Program-made: the position numbers and the translations under genes
Shown: positions 45,350 to 61,478 of the stretch, piece after piece
How positions within the stretch are numbered: the stretch's first letter is position 1
Layout of the letters: every line of letters starts with the position of its first letter
Origin: Mycetocola reblochoni REB411
Lineage (GTDB): Bacteria; Actinomycetota; Actinomycetes; Actinomycetales; Microbacteriaceae
Direction: 5' to 3'
Assembly (NCBI RefSeq): GCF_900163835.1
Contig: NZ_FUKR01000032.1
Coordinates: 1-64,000, forward strand
Length of the DNA: 64,000 nt
Notes under the pieces: generated by a model
Told to the model about the DNA's origin: nothing
The model's input: only the letters and a program-made list of their open reading frames with translations
The model's database searches: none

Positions 45350-45832
45350 GTGCGCACGGGTATCAGGCTCGGGATCGACGTCGGCACCGCGCGTGTCGGC
45401 GTCGCATCCAGCGACCTGCACGGCATCCTCGCGACGCCGGTGGAGACGGTTCCCCGCGATCACGACGGCTCGGACGATGTGGCGCGCATCGCCGCGATCG
45501 TGGCCGAGCGTGCCGCGCTCGAGGTGGTCGTGGGGGAGCCGATGGCGCTGTCCGGTCGCCGGACCGCCTCGACCGAGGACGCGATCGGCTTCGCCTCGCG
45601 ACTGGCCGCGGCACTGCCGGTCCCCGTCCGTCTGGTCGACGAGCGCATGTCGACGGTGAGCGCGCATCAGGCGCTGCGAAGCGCGGGACGCAAACAGAAG
45701 GGCACGCGGCCGATCATCGACCAGGCCGCGGCCGTCGTCATCCTGCAGCACGCCCTCGACAGCGAACGCGGATCGGGACGCCCGCCCGGCCGCGCCGTCG
45801 ACCCGGGGGCCGACACGGAGGGAGCCGAGTGA
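45350..45832 (+). CDS. ruvX: Putative Holliday junction resolvase RuvX/YqgF
   Basis: 160 residues from GTG 45350, 4 bases after alaS. RNase H-like fold with LGIDVGTARVGVA, VVGEPMALSGR and VDERMSTVSAHQAL. YqgF proteins act in pre-16S rRNA processing and possibly junction cleavage. Overlaps mltG by 4 bases. Confidence 0.92.
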   Translation: MRTGIRLGIDVGTARVGVASSDLHGILATPVETVPRDHDGSDDVARIAAIVAERAALEVVVGEPMALSGRRTASTEDAIGFASRLAAALPVPVRLVDERMSTVSAHQALRSAGRKQKGTRPIIDQAAAVVILQHALDSERGSGRPPGRAVDPGADTEGAE

Positions 45833-47355
45833 GCGAATCGGACGCCGACAACCACCCCCTGACCCGCAGGGAGCGTCGGGAGATGCTGCACAGGGAGTCG
45901 CAGGCGACACCCCGGAACGCCGCCGGTCCGGCCACGAAGGGTGGCGCGGCGAGCGGCGACCCCGCGGGCACCGGCACGGCCAACGATGCGATGTCGCGTG
46001 CTGGCGCGACGAACGGCGACCCGGAGGACGCCGGACGCGCGAACGCTCCCGGAGCGCCGGAGCCGAGCGCTCCGCTGCCCGCCGCGGTCGCCCCCGCGAA
46101 CCCCACGGACCAGGACCATGCCGCGGCGAGCGTGGAGAGCCTGCTCGGGTTCACGACCGCCGCCGCCACCGACGCGGCCGCACAGGGGCACGCGGTCGAC
46201 GCAGCAGGCGCAGCCGCCTCGACCGGCAGCGGCGACTCCGGCGGACGGGACTCCAGACGACGGGCCCTGAGCGGTGACCGGCCCCCGCGCCGCAGACGCC
46301 GCTGGCTGACGCCCGTCATCGTCGTCGTCGCGATCATCGCGGTGCTCGGAGGGGGCGCGGCGTTCGCCTACACGACCTTCAAGCCGCAGATCGACGCGAT
46401 CGCGAGCCGCTTCCAGCCGAGCGACTACGAGGGCACGGGCACGGGCGAGGTCGTCATCCAGATCGTGGACGGCCAGGACGGCGCCGACGTCGCGGCGACG
46501 CTCGAGGAGAACGATGTCGTGATGACCTCGCGAGCGTTCTACTCCCTTCTGCTCGCCCAGCCGACGGAGGTCGTGTTCCATGCGGGCACCTACCGGCTGA
46601 AGTCGCAGATGAGCGCACAGGCGGCCCTCACGGCGCTGCAGGACGACGCCAACAAGCTCTCGAACCAGTTCGTGATCCCCGAGGGGACCGGCATCGACGA
46701 CGTGCTCGAGCGCATCGCCACCGGACTGGACATGGACAGGGACGAGCTGGAGGCGGCCGCCGCGGACCCGCAGTCCTTCGGCCTTCCCGACGAGGCCACC
46801 ACCCTCGAGGGCTTCCTGTTCCCCGCGACGTACGTGATCGAGCCGGGCACGAGCGCCACGGATGTCCTCCAGACGCTCGTCGATCGCAGCATGCAGGCCC
46901 TCGACGAGGCGGGCGTGGCGGCGGACGACCGCTGGGACACCGTCATCCTCGCCTCCATCGTGCAGCGGGAGGCGGGCCTCGCCGAGGACTACCCCAAGGT
47001 GGCGCGCGTCTTCCTCAACCGGCTCGACACCGCGAAGTGGCCGTCCGGCCTGCTGCAGTCGGACGCGACGGTCGCCTACGGGACGGGCAACACCCACACC
47101 GTGGAGACAACGCCCGAGGAGCGCGAGGACGCCTCCAACCCGTACAACACCTACGCCAACCCCGGGCTGCCGGTCGGCCCGATCTCCAACCCCGGCGACG
47201 TGGCCATCGACGCGGCCATCCATCCCGCCGACGGGGACTGGCTGTACTTCGTCACCTGGAACCTCGACACCGGCGAGACCTCGTTCTCGACCACCTACGA
47301 GGAGCACGAGGCCGCGGTCACGCGCTGGCAGGAGTGGATGGCGGCGAACCGATGA
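45829..47355 (+). CDS. mltG: Endolytic peptidoglycan transglycosylase MltG
   Basis: 508 residues. A long Ala/Thr/Gly-rich cytoplasmic N-terminus (about 150 residues), one membrane segment near residues 160-182, a LysM-like subdomain and the YceG catalytic domain with the catalytic Glu in ASIVQREAG and the later VAYGTGNTHTV and NTYANPGLP. Cleaves nascent glycan strands. Overlaps both neighbours. Confidence 0.93.
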   Translation: MSESDADNHPLTRRERREMLHRESQATPRNAAGPATKGGAASGDPAGTGTANDAMSRAGATNGDPEDAGRANAPGAPEPSAPLPAAVAPANPTDQDHAAASVESLLGFTTAAATDAAAQGHAVDAAGAAASTGSGDSGGRDSRRRALSGDRPPRRRRRWLTPVIVVVAIIAVLGGGAAFAYTTFKPQIDAIASRFQPSDYEGTGTGEVVIQIVDGQDGADVAATLEENDVVMTSRAFYSLLLAQPTEVVFHAGTYRLKSQMSAQAALTALQDDANKLSNQFVIPEGTGIDDVLERIATGLDMDRDELEAAAADPQSFGLPDEATTLEGFLFPATYVIEPGTSATDVLQTLVDRSMQALDEAGVAADDRWDTVILASIVQREAGLAEDYPKVARVFLNRLDTAKWPSGLLQSDATVAYGTGNTHTVETTPEEREDASNPYNTYANPGLPVGPISNPGDVAIDAAIHPADGDWLYFVTWNLDTGETSFSTTYEEHEAAVTRWQEWMAANR

Positions 47356-48209
47356 GCCGGATCGAGCCGCACGGCGACGTCCTGGCCGTCTGGGGCTCGC
47401 CGATCGGGCACTCACGCTCGCCCCTCCTGCACCGGACCGCCTACGACGTGCTCGGGCTGGACTGGAGCTACGGGCGCAGGGAGGTCGACGAGACCGGCTT
47501 CGCGACGGCGTTCGCGCAGCGCACGCCGCGGTGGCGGGGGCTGTCGCTCACGATGCCGGTGAAGTCGCTCGCCTTCGCGGCGGCTGATCGTCGCGACAGG
47601 ACGAGCGAGCTGACCGGTGCGAGCAACACCCTCGCGTTCACCGACGAGGGCATCGTCGCGGCCAACACGGACGTCGCCGGCATGGTGCTCGCCCTCGCCG
47701 ACCGCGGTGTCACCTCTGCGGGCTCCGCCGCGGTGCTCGGCGGCGGCGCGACGGCGGCCAGCGCCCTCTGCGCCCTCGCAGCGATCGGCGTCACCGAGGT
47801 CGCGCTCTATCTGCGGAACGCGCGCAGGGCGGCCGAGCTGACACCGCTCGCTGATCGTCTCGGCATCGCCCTGTCCCCGCGCACGCTCGACGCGCTGCCC
47901 TCGGGTGACGAGCCCCTGCTCGTCTCGACGCTGCCCGGTCCGGCGCAGACCGATCTCGAGCTGTCACCTGGCCGGTTCCGCGGCGTCGCCGTGCTCGACG
48001 TCGCCTACGACCCCTGGCCGAGCCGCATCGCCGCGCTCGCGGCGGCGGACGGCTCCTCGGCCGCGAGCGGGCTGGACATGCTCGTGCACCAGGCCGTCGC
48101 CCAGATCCGGTTGTTCCTCGCCGGCACTCCCGACGAGCGGCTGCCGGACGAAGCAGCGGTCACCGCGGCGATGTTCCGCGCGGTCGGGCGCCCCGTCCCC
48201 GCCCGCTGA
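47352..48209 (+). CDS. aroE: Shikimate dehydrogenase
   Basis: 285 residues from ATG 47352. Reduces 3-dehydroshikimate with NADPH. Visible: [12 protein letters not shown], the catalytic-lysine motif LTMPVK, TGASNT, ANTDVAG and the nucleotide-binding [11 protein letters not shown]. The NADPH specificity loop is not clearly conserved. Overlaps mltG by 4 bases. Confidence 0.92.
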   Translation: MSRIEPHGDVLAVWGSPIGHSRSPLLHRTAYDVLGLDWSYGRREVDETGFATAFAQRTPRWRGLSLTMPVKSLAFAAADRRDRTSELTGASNTLAFTDEGIVAANTDVAGMVLALADRGVTSAGSAAVLGGGATAASALCALAAIGVTEVALYLRNARRAAELTPLADRLGIALSPRTLDALPSGDEPLLVSTLPGPAQTDLELSPGRFRGVAVLDVAYDPWPSRIAALAAADGSSAASGLDMLVHQAVAQIRLFLAGTPDERLPDEAAVTAAMFRAVGRPVPAR

Positions 48210-48270
48210 CGCCCGCGAACACGCGCCGCGAGCGTTCCGTCCGCCGCCCGCGCTGTGGAAAGATGGGGGA

Positions 48271-49479
48271 ATGCTTCGTTGGTTGACGGCCGGGGAATCC
48301 CACGGCCCAGAACTCATTGCCGTGCTCGAGGGGCTGCCCGCGGGCGTGCCCGTCACTCTTGACGCCGTCCGGGCCGATCTGGCCCGCCGCAAGCTCGGAT
48401 ACGGGCGCGGGTCGAGGATGAAGTTCGAGCAGGACGAGCTGCACATCTCCGGAGGGGTGCGCCACGGTCTCAGCCTCGGCGGCCCGCTGGCCCTCCGCGT
48501 CGGCAACACCGAGTGGCCGAAGTGGCAGGAGGTCATGAGCCCCGAGCCCGTCGAGGTGACGGAGCGCTCACGCGGCCGCTCGGCGCCGCTGACCCGTCCG
48601 CGGCCCGGCCATGCCGACCTCGTCGGCATGCAGAAGTACGACTTCGACGAGGCCAGGCCGGTCCTGGAGCGGGCGAGCGCGCGGGAGACGGCGGCGCGGG
48701 TGGCTCTCGGAGCCGTCGCCAAGTCGTTCCTGGCGGAGCTCGGCGTGCGGCTCGTGTCGCACACGCTTTCGATCGGACCCGTCCGGGTCCCCGAGGGCGC
48801 GCCCCTGCCCGGGCCCGACGACGTGGCGACCCTCGACGCCGACCCGCTTCGCTGCTTCGACCCGGCGACGAGCGCGCTCATGGTCGACGAGGTCGACGAC
48901 ACGAAGAGGTCGGGCGACACCGTCGGGGGCGTCGTCGAGGTGATCGCCTACGGGCTCCCCGCCGGCCTCGGCTCGTACGTGCACGGCGACCGCCGCCTCG
49001 ACGGCCAGCTCGCCGGCGCGCTCATGGGCATCCAGGCGATCAAGGGGGTCGAGGTCGGCGACGGCTTCCTCACCACGACCCGCAGGGGGTCGGCCGCGCA
49101 CGACGAGCTCGTGATCGGGGCCGACGGCATCGAGCGCACCAGCAACAGGGCGGGGGGCATCGAGGGAGGCATGAGCACGGGCACCCCGTTGCGCGTCCGC
49201 GCGGGGATGAAGCCCATCGCCACCGTCCCGCACTCGCTGCGGACGGTCGACGTCGCGACAGGCGAGACGGCCGGCGCGCACCACCAGCGGTCGGACGTGT
49301 GCGCGGTCCCCGCGGCTGGCGTGGTGGCCGAGGCGATGGTCGCGCTCGTGCTGGCGAACAGCATGGTCGAGAAGTTCGGCGGCGACAGCGTCGGGGAGAC
49401 CAGGCGGAACCTGGAGTCGTACCGTGCCGAGGTCGCCGAGCGTCTGCGCACCAGCGCAGAGCTGGCGGACGAGGCCTGA
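48271..49479 (+). CDS. aroC: Chorismate synthase
   Basis: 402 residues. Last step of the shikimate pathway, FMN-dependent. Starts [18 protein letters not shown] and contains [38 protein letters not shown] and the C-terminal [14 protein letters not shown]. Its stop overlaps the aroK start (TGATG). Confidence 0.96.
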   Translation: MLRWLTAGESHGPELIAVLEGLPAGVPVTLDAVRADLARRKLGYGRGSRMKFEQDELHISGGVRHGLSLGGPLALRVGNTEWPKWQEVMSPEPVEVTERSRGRSAPLTRPRPGHADLVGMQKYDFDEARPVLERASARETAARVALGAVAKSFLAELGVRLVSHTLSIGPVRVPEGAPLPGPDDVATLDADPLRCFDPATSALMVDEVDDTKRSGDTVGGVVEVIAYGLPAGLGSYVHGDRRLDGQLAGALMGIQAIKGVEVGDGFLTTTRRGSAAHDELVIGADGIERTSNRAGGIEGGMSTGTPLRVRAGMKPIATVPHSLRTVDVATGETAGAHHQRSDVCAVPAAGVVAEAMVALVLANSMVEKFGGDSVGETRRNLESYRAEVAERLRTSAELADEA

Positions 49480-50030
49480 TGCCGCGGCCGCTCGCCGTCC
49501 TGATCGGCCCGATGGGGGTGGGGAAGACCCGTCTCGGCAAACGGGTGGCCAAACGGCTGGGTGTTCCGTTCACCGACACGGACAAAGTCGTCGTCGCCGC
49601 CCACGGCCCCATCACCGACATCTTCGCCGAGCACGGTGAGGACTGGTTCCGCGGCGTCGAGAGCGAGACCGTCCTGGCTGCCCTGGAGGGGGACGGCATC
49701 GTGTCCCTCGGCGGGGGAGCGGTCCTCCATCCCGCGACGAGGGCGGCGCTGGCCGGGCACACCGTCGTGTTCCTCACCTCACCGGCGGAGGCGGTCCTCG
49801 CCCGCATCGACCTGGGCAAGCGACCGCTCCTGCGCGACGACCCCGGCGCCTGGGAGCGCATCTTCCGGGAGAGGGAGCCCGTCTACCGCGCCCTCGCGAG
49901 CCACACGGTCGACACCTCGGGGCGGCCGATGGAGCACGTGGTCGACACGATCGTCGCGCTCGTCGCCCCGGCCCGCGACACGACCACCAAGACAGCGACG
50001 GCGGAACCCGCCGCGGAGGAGGCCCCTTGA
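49479..50030 (+). CDS. aroK: Shikimate kinase
   Basis: 183 residues. P-loop [13 protein letters not shown], shikimate-binding [16 protein letters not shown] and the lid [10 protein letters not shown]. An Ala/Thr/Glu-rich tail of about 15 residues follows. Overlaps aroB by 4 bases. Confidence 0.94.
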   Translation: MPRPLAVLIGPMGVGKTRLGKRVAKRLGVPFTDTDKVVVAAHGPITDIFAEHGEDWFRGVESETVLAALEGDGIVSLGGGAVLHPATRAALAGHTVVFLTSPAEAVLARIDLGKRPLLRDDPGAWERIFREREPVYRALASHTVDTSGRPMEHVVDTIVALVAPARDTTTKTATAEPAAEEAP

Positions 50031-51109
50031 GCGACATCACCCGGATCCCCGTGACGGGGGACGATCCCTACGACATCGTCGTCGGCCGCGGCATCCTCAG
50101 CGCCGAGCTGCTCGAGCGGACTCTGGGCGACGGCGTCGCCAAGGTCCTCGTCGTGCACCCGCCGACCCTCGCCGACCGCGCGGCGGAGCTGCGCGAGCTG
50201 CTGGCCGGCCGCTACCAGGTGCTGCTGGCGGAGATCCCCGACGCCGAGGCGGGCAAGCGCGTCGAGGTCGCCGCGTTCTGCTGGCAGATCATGGGCCAGG
50301 CCGACTTCACCCGGACCGACGCGGTCGTCGGCTTCGGCGGCGGGGCCGTCACCGACCTCGCCGGCTTCGTCGCAGCGACCTGGTTGCGCGGCGTCCCTCT
50401 CGTGCAGATCCCCACCTCCGTGCTCGGCAGCGTGGATGCAGCCGTGGGCGGCAAGACCGGCATCAACACGAACGAGGGCAAGAACATGGTCGGCGCCTTC
50501 TACGCTCCCCGTGGCGTCGTCGTCGACCTGGAGCTGCTCGACACCCTCCCGCGCAACGAGGTGCTCACCGGCTTCGCCGAGATCGTCAAGGCCGGCTTCA
50601 TCGCCGAGCCAGAGATCCTCGACATCATCGAGGCAGACGTCGACACGGCGACGGACCCGCGCTCGCCCCAGTTCCGCCGCTGCGTCGAACTCGCCATCGC
50701 GATGAAGGCCAGGGTCGTCGGGGAGGACTTCACCGAGGCCGGGCTGCGCGAGATCCTCAACTACGGTCACACCCTCGGCCACGCCGTCGAGCACGCGGAG
50801 CGCTACCAGTGGCGGCACGGAGCTGCCGTGTCCGTCGGGATGGTGTTCGCCGCCGAGCTGTCGCGTCTGGCCGGACGGCTGTCCGACGAGGTCGTCGACA
50901 GGCACAGGAGGATCCTCGGCTCGCTCCAGCTGCCGACGAGCTACCCGATCGGCCGCTGGAACACCCTGCTGGCCACCATGCAGCGCGACAAGAAGGCGCG
51001 CGCCGGCCTGCTCCGCTTCATCGTCCTCGACGACACGGCGAAGCCGACCGTGCTCGCCGGGCCGGACGCGTCGCTCCTGTTCGCCGCCTACCAGGAGGTG
51101 GGGGAGTGA
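50027..51109 (+). CDS. aroB: 3-dehydroquinate synthase
   Basis: 360 residues from a TTG start at 50027 inside the aroK end, supported by GGAGGAGG upstream. NAD-dependent: [39 protein letters not shown] and the metal-binding [14 protein letters not shown]. Makes 3-dehydroquinate. Confidence 0.95.
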   Translation: MSDITRIPVTGDDPYDIVVGRGILSAELLERTLGDGVAKVLVVHPPTLADRAAELRELLAGRYQVLLAEIPDAEAGKRVEVAAFCWQIMGQADFTRTDAVVGFGGGAVTDLAGFVAATWLRGVPLVQIPTSVLGSVDAAVGGKTGINTNEGKNMVGAFYAPRGVVVDLELLDTLPRNEVLTGFAEIVKAGFIAEPEILDIIEADVDTATDPRSPQFRRCVELAIAMKARVVGEDFTEAGLREILNYGHTLGHAVEHAERYQWRHGAAVSVGMVFAAELSRLAGRLSDEVVDRHRRILGSLQLPTSYPIGRWNTLLATMQRDKKARAGLLRFIVLDDTAKPTVLAGPDASLLFAAYQEVGE

Positions 51110-51552
51110 GCGCCGCGGTGTCCCGCTCCGTCCTCGTGCTCAACGGCCCGAACCTCGGCCGGCTCGGATCGCGGCAGCCGGAGGTGTACGGATCGGCCGA
51201 CCTCGCCGACCTCGCCGAGGCGCTCGTCGGCTGGGCGCCGGAGGGCTGGACGAGCGAGGTCAGGCAGACGGACGACGAGTCCGAGCTCATCGCCTGGCTG
51301 CACGAGGCCGTCGACACGCGCAGGCCCGTCATCCTCAACCCCGCCGCGTTCACGCACTACAGCTACGCCGTCCGCGATGCCGCCGTGCTCGTCACCGAGG
51401 CGGGGCTCCCCCTGGTCGAGGTGCACATCTCCAACCCGCACGCCAGGGAGTCCTTCCGCCAGCACAGCACCATCTCAGCGGTCGCCACCGGCGTCGTCGC
51501 GGGCTTCGGCTTCGACTCGTACCGGCTCGCACTCGCCGCCATCACCGGCTGA
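51106..51552 (+). CDS. aroQ: 3-dehydroquinate dehydratase, type II
   Basis: 148 residues from GTG 51106. Type II dehydratase with [32 protein letters not shown] and [11 protein letters not shown] followed by RQHS. No pepQ gene lies between it and efp, unlike in mycobacteria. Confidence 0.94.
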   Translation: MSAAVSRSVLVLNGPNLGRLGSRQPEVYGSADLADLAEALVGWAPEGWTSEVRQTDDESELIAWLHEAVDTRRPVILNPAAFTHYSYAVRDAAVLVTEAGLPLVEVHISNPHARESFRQHSTISAVATGVVAGFGFDSYRLALAAITG

Positions 51553-51642
51553 GGCCGTGTTGGCCGGCACCCCTTCTGCCACTAAACTGTCCACTCGGGC
51601 CGGATCCGGCCACTGACCAGACGCGAACGGAACATCTTCTCC

Positions 51643-52206
51643 ATGGCATCCACTGCTGACATCAAGAACGGCGTTGTCCTCTCCATCGACGGGCAGCTCT
51701 GGTCCGTCATCGAGTTCCAGCACGTGAAGCCGGGCAAGGGCGGCGCCTTCGTGCGCACCAAGCTGAAGAACGTCGTCACGGGCAAGACGGTCGACCGCAC
51801 CTACAACGCCGGGGCGAAGATCGAGATCGAGAACGTCGACCGCCGCGACTACACCTACCTGTACAACGACGGCGACAGCTTCGTGTTCATGGACCAGGCC
51901 GACTACGACCAGCTGCAGGTCCCCGCGGCCACCGTCGGCGACGCCGCCAACTTCATGCTCGAGAACCAGTCGGTCACGATCGCGATGAACAACGGCAACC
52001 CGCTGTACGTCGAGCTGCCCGCGTCGGTCATCCTCGAGATCACCTACACCGAGCCCGGCCTGCAGGGGGACCGCTCGACCGGCGGAACCAAGGACGCCAC
52101 CGTCGAGACCGGCTACCAGATCCAGGTCCCGCTGTTCCTTGAGACCGGCACCAAGGTCAAGGTCGACACCCGCACGGGCGACTACCTGGGCCGCGTCAAC
52201 GACTAG
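51643..52206 (+). CDS. efp: Elongation factor P
   Basis: 187 residues. Relieves ribosome stalling at proline runs. KOW-like domain with the tip lysine in KPGKGGAFV, then two OB domains and the C-terminal signature around [22 protein letters not shown] at 51583-51588 is a possible -10, and the palindrome GGCCGGATCCGGCC lies between it and the start. Shares one base with nusB. Confidence 0.96.
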   Translation: MASTADIKNGVVLSIDGQLWSVIEFQHVKPGKGGAFVRTKLKNVVTGKTVDRTYNAGAKIEIENVDRRDYTYLYNDGDSFVFMDQADYDQLQVPAATVGDAANFMLENQSVTIAMNNGNPLYVELPASVILEITYTEPGLQGDRSTGGTKDATVETGYQIQVPLFLETGTKVKVDTRTGDYLGRVND

Positions 52207-52625
52207 TGAGCGCACGGAGCAAGGCGCGCAAGCGCGCCATCGACATCCTCTACAGCGCGGACGTGCGTCAACTGGCGCTGGCGGACGCGCTCTCCGACGC
52301 CGCCCGACGGGCGGCCACCGAGCCGGAGCGTGAGGCCTCCTGGCTGTACGCGCGCGACATCGTCGACGGCGTGCGCGACCACGGCGACGAGATCGACGAG
52401 CAGATCCAGTCGTACGCGCAGGGCTGGACGCTGGCGCGCATGCCGCACGTCGACAGGGCGATCCTGCGCATCGCCGTCTGGGAGCTGCTGTTCAACGACG
52501 AGGTCCCCGCGGGCGTGGCCATCGATGAGGCCGTCGAGTGGGCGAAGAGCCTGTCGACGGACGACTCGCCCGGCTTCGTCAACGGCCTCCTCGCGCGAAT
52601 CGCCCAGGCCAACGCGATCGCCTGA
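52206..52625 (+). CDS. nusB: Transcription antitermination factor NusB
   Basis: 139 residues, GTG start overlapping the efp stop. All-helical NusB fold with RKRAIDILYSADVR, VDRAILRIAVWELLF, AIDEAVEWAKSLS and the FVNGLLARI end. Binds boxA of rRNA transcripts. A strong hairpin follows. Confidence 0.94.
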   Translation: MSARSKARKRAIDILYSADVRQLALADALSDAARRAATEPEREASWLYARDIVDGVRDHGDEIDEQIQSYAQGWTLARMPHVDRAILRIAVWELLFNDEVPAGVAIDEAVEWAKSLSTDDSPGFVNGLLARIAQANAIA

Positions 52626-52647
52626 TCCGGCGCGACCGACGCTCGAT

Positions 52648-52681
52648 GTTCGGGCCCCGTGCAGGTGCACGGGGCCCGAAC
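52648..52681 (+). terminator. Hairpin after nusB
   Basis: A perfect 15-bp stem (52648-52662 with 52667-52681) around an AGGT loop, 22 bases after the nusB stop. It separates the efp-nusB unit from the pyr operon. Confidence 0.8.
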
Positions 52682-52782
52682 GCCGTCCGCTCGCCGTCGA
52701 CGGTCCGGAGCGGGCGGCCCCGACCGTCCGCTCCGCTCGGAATGCCGCGCCGGCGAAGATGCGGCGCGCACAGGCCGGACGC

Positions 52783-52788
52783 TATGAT
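52783..52788 (+). promoter_or_regulatory. Candidate -10 of the pyr-car operon
   Basis: TATGAT, matching five of six -10 positions, about 25 bases upstream of the PyrR-site region. No clear -35. It implies a short leader carrying the PyrR element. Confidence 0.5.
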
Positions 52789-52810
52789 CGTGAGCAGAAG
52801 ACACCACTTT

Positions 52811-54331
<1,521 letters not shown>

Positions 54332-54335
<4 letters not shown>

Positions 54336-55660
54336 CCACACGAGCCTTCCTCATCACGGGAGCGCGCCTGGCCGACGGCCGCACGACCGACATCCGCATC
54401 GAGGCGGGCCGCGTCACAGAGCTCGGCGCGGGGCTCGACGCGCGCGGCGCGGAGACGATCGACGCCTCAGGGCTCATCGCCCTCCCCGGACTGGTCGACC
54501 TGCACACCCATCTGCGCGAGCCCGGCTACGAGCAGAGCGAGACGGTGCTGACCGGCACGCGCGCGGCCGCGGCCGGCGGCTTCACGACGGTGTTCGCGAT
54601 GGCCAACACCTCGCCCGTGGCCGACACGGCCGGCGTCGTCGAGCAGGAGCTCGCCCTCGGCGAGGCCGCCGGCTACGCCAGGGTCCAACCGATCGGGGCC
54701 GTGACGGTCGGACTCCAGGGCGAGCGGCTCGCGGAGCTCGGCGCGATGGCCCGGTCGCGTGCCGCCGTCCGGGTGTTCTCTGACGACGGCTTCTGCGTCT
54801 CCGACTCCCGTCTCATGCGCCGCGCGCTCGAGTACGTCAAGACGGTCGACGGGGTCATCGCGCAGCACGCGCAGGACCCCGCGCTCACCGTCGGCGCGCA
54901 AATGAACGAGGGAACCGTCTCCGCCGAGCTCGGGCTGACCGGCTGGCCGGCCGTCGCCGAGGAATCGATCATCGCCCGCGACGTCCTGCTCGCGGAGCAC
55001 GTCGGCGCCCGACTGCACGTGTGTCACCTGTCGACGGCGGGGAGCGTCGAGGTCCTGCGCTGGGCGAAGGCCCGCGGCGCCCAGGTCACCGCGGAGGTCA
55101 CCCCGCATCACCTGCTGCTCACCGAGGAGCTGGTCCGCGGCTACGACCCGCGCTACAAGGTCAACCCGCCGCTGCGCCGCCAGGAGGACGTCGACGCGCT
55201 CCGCCTCGCCGTCGCCGACGGCACCATCGACATCGTCGCCACCGACCACGCACCGCACCCCGTCGAGGCGAAGGAGTGCGAGTGGCCCGCCGCGGCGAAC
55301 GGGATGGTCGGGCTCGAGTCCGCCCTGTCGGTCGTCCAGGCCACCCTCGTCGACCCCGGGCACGTCGGCTGGTCGGATGTGGCGCGGATCCTCTCGGAGG
55401 CGCCGGCGCGGATCGGCCGGATCACCGGGCAGGGCGAGCCGATCGCCGTCGGCTCGACCGCGGAGATCACGCTCTACGACCCCAGCCCCGTGCGCCCCTT
55501 CGGCACCGACCGGCTGCGCGGACAAGCGGTCAACTCGCCGTTCATCGGCACGGAGCTCCCCGGACGGGTCGTCTGGACCTTCCACGACGGCTACCCGACG
55601 CTCGCCGACGGCGAGCTCAGGGAGCCGGACGACATCGCAGCGGAGCTGGTCCGTGCTTGA
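54332..55660 (+). CDS. pyrC: Dihydroorotase
   Basis: 442 residues, class I amidohydrolase. Metal-binding [10 protein letters not shown], the region around [10 protein letters not shown], and later ATDHAPHP. Closes carbamoyl-aspartate to dihydroorotate. Overlaps both neighbours. Confidence 0.95.
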
Positions 55661-56177
55661 GCGGCTGGTCCCCGGCCTGATCGTCCTGGCCGTCCTGCTC
55701 CTCATCGTCGGCCTGATGTACGCGGGCTGGCGGGGACGACGACGACGCGGCGCTCCGCTGGCCGCGGCGCTCGCGCCCGCACCCGAGCGGCTGAGCGACC
55801 CGACGACCAGCGACGCACTCTACGTGGCCACCACTGTGCGCCACGATCCGCTCAACCGCGTCACCGTCCCCGGCCTGGGGTTCCGCGCCAGGGCACGGCT
55901 CACCGTCGCGGACGAGGGCGTCGTCATCGCCGCCAACGGCGAGCCGGCGGTGTTCGTGCCCTCCGCCGACGTCATCGGGGCCGAACAGGCCACCTGGACG
56001 ATCGACAGGGTCGTCGAGGACGGCGGCCTCACCGTCATCGGCTGGCGGCTGGCGGGCACCGAGCTCGACAGCAGCTTCCGTCTGCCCAGCGCCTCCGCGC
56101 AGCACACCATCATCAGCCGGACCCGCGCCCTCGCGGGGACGGCACCGTCACCAAGCGAGAGCGATACTGCATCATGA
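55653..56177 (+). CDS. Membrane protein with PH-like domain in the pyr operon
   Basis: 174 residues from GTG 55653, inside the end of pyrC. One N-terminal membrane segment ([17 protein letters not shown]), a basic stretch WRGRRRRG, then a beta-rich PH-like domain. Proteins of this kind sit between pyrC and carA in many Actinobacteria. Its role in pyrimidine synthesis is unknown. Overlaps carA by 4 bases. Confidence 0.8.
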   Translation: MLERLVPGLIVLAVLLLIVGLMYAGWRGRRRRGAPLAAALAPAPERLSDPTTSDALYVATTVRHDPLNRVTVPGLGFRARARLTVADEGVVIAANGEPAVFVPSADVIGAEQATWTIDRVVEDGGLTVIGWRLAGTELDSSFRLPSASAQHTIISRTRALAGTAPSPSESDTAS

Positions 56178-57339
56178 CCAGTCCCAGCTTCCGTCCGGCG
56201 CCCCGGGCCGTCCTCGTGCTCGAGGACGGCACCCGTTTCGAGGGGCGCGCCTACGGCGCGACCGGCCGCACGGTGGGCGAGCTCGTGTTCGCCACCGGGA
56301 TGACCGGCTACCAGGAGACCATCACCGATCCGTCCTACGCGGGCCAGATCGTGATGATGACCGCGCCGCACATCGGCAACACCGGCGTCAACGACCCGGA
56401 CCGCGAGTCGCGCCGCAACTGGGTGGCCGGCTTCGTCGTCCGTGACCCCTCGCGGATCGTGTCGAACTTCCGCGCCCAGGACAGCCTCGACAGCGACCTC
56501 GTCGCCGACGGCATCGTCGGCATCAGCGGCGTCGACACCCGGGCCATCACCCGGCACATCCGCTCCGCCGGGTCGATGCGCGCCGGCGTCTTCTCCGGTT
56601 CCGACCTCGACCTCAGCCCGAGCGAGCAGCTCGACGTGGTCACGCGCAGCGAGGGGATGGCGGGGCGCAACCTCTCCGCCGAGGTGTCGACCGACCACCC
56701 CTACGCGCTGCCCGCCCAGGGGGAGCGCGTGGGCACCGTCGCCGTGCTCGACCTCGGCGTCAAGCAGTCCACGCTCAACTACCTGGCCGAGCGCGGCTTC
56801 GAGGTGCAGGTGCTCCCGCAGACGGTGACCGCCGACCACGTGCTCTCGCTCGCACCCGACGCGCTGTTCTTCTCCAACGGGCCCGGCGACCCGGCGGCGA
56901 GCGAGGCGCACGTGGAGCTGCTGCGGACGGTGCTGCGCGCCGGCGTGCCGTACTTCGGCATCTGCTTCGGCAACCAGCTGCTCGGCCGCGCGCTGGGCTT
57001 CGGCACCTACAAGCTGCCCTTCGGCCACCGCGGCATCAACCAGCCGGTGTTGGACAAGGCCACCGGCCGCGTCGAGATCACCAGCCAGAACCACGGCTTC
57101 GCCGTCGACCTGCCCGTCGAGGGCCGCCACACCAGCCCTGAGGGCTTCGGCGAGGTCGAGGTCAGCCACTACAGCCTCAACGACCAGGTCGTCGAGGGCC
57201 TCGTGTGCCACGACATCAGGGCCTTCAGCGTCCAGTACCACCCGGAGTCCGCGGCGGGACCGCACGACGCCGTGTACCTCTTCGATCGTTTCCGCGACAT
57301 GGTCGCATCCGCCACGCACGCCAAGGGAGAAGGCAAGTA

Positions 57340-57340
<1 letters not shown>
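56174..57340 (+). CDS. carA: Carbamoyl-phosphate synthase small chain
   Basis: 388 residues. N-terminal half [18 protein letters not shown], glutaminase domain with nucleophile in [11 protein letters not shown] and the His/Glu in [12 protein letters not shown]. Supplies ammonia to CarB. TAATG overlap with carB. Confidence 0.96.
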
Positions 57341-60623
<3,283 letters not shown>

Positions 60624-60627
<4 letters not shown>

Positions 60628-61478
60628 CCGGCTTCGGCTCCTCACTTGCCACGGCCTGGGAGCGCTTCGGCAGGCTCTGCGTCGGCATCGACCCGCACGA
60701 CGCGCTGCTCGACGAGTGGGGTCTCCCGCGGAACGCCGTCGGCGTCAGCGAGTTCGGCCTCAGGGTCGTCGAGGCCGCCGCCGGACGCGTCGGTGTGGTC
60801 AAGCCACAGGTGGCGTTCTTCGAGCGTTTCGGCTCGGCAGGCTTCGCCGCGCTCGAGCAGGTGATCGCGGCCGCGCGCCGCGCCGGCCTGCTCGTCATCG
60901 CCGATGCCAAGCGGGGCGACGTCGGCTCCACCATGGCCGGGTACGCCCAGGCCTGGCTCGAACCGGGGTCACCGCTCGAGGCCGACGCCGTCACGCTGAA
61001 CCCGTACCAGGGCGTCGGATCGCTCGCACCGGCCATCGAGCTGGCGTCCCGCACGGGCAAGGGCGTCTTCCTGCTCGCCGCGACCTCGAACCCCGAGGGC
61101 GTGCGACAGCAGCAGGCACGACTGGATGACGCGGACGGCGGTTCCACGACCGTCGCGGCGCACATCGTCGCCGAGGTCGACGCGCTCAACCGCGCCGGAG
61201 GGCCGACCGACGTCGGATCGCTCGGCGTCGTGATCGGCGCGACCCTCGACCTGCAGCCTTTCGGGATCCCGGCGCCCGGCGGACCGGTGCTTCCGGTGCT
61301 CGCACCCGGGTTCGGCGCCCAGGGCGCGACGCTGGACGGCGCAGCCGAACGGTTCGGCGCACTCGCGCCGGGGCTCATCGTCGCGGAGTCCCGCGGCGTC
61401 CTCGGCGGCGACCCCGCACTGCTGTCCGCACGAATCGACGCACGAGCCGAGGAGGTCCGTCATGTCCGTGTCCGATGA
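60624..61478 (+). CDS. pyrF: Orotidine 5'-phosphate decarboxylase (type 2)
   Basis: 284 residues, the longer type found in Actinobacteria. [11 protein letters not shown] at the start and the catalytic [15 protein letters not shown]. Makes UMP. pyrD and pyrE are not in this operon. Overlaps the next gene by 17 bases. Confidence 0.94.
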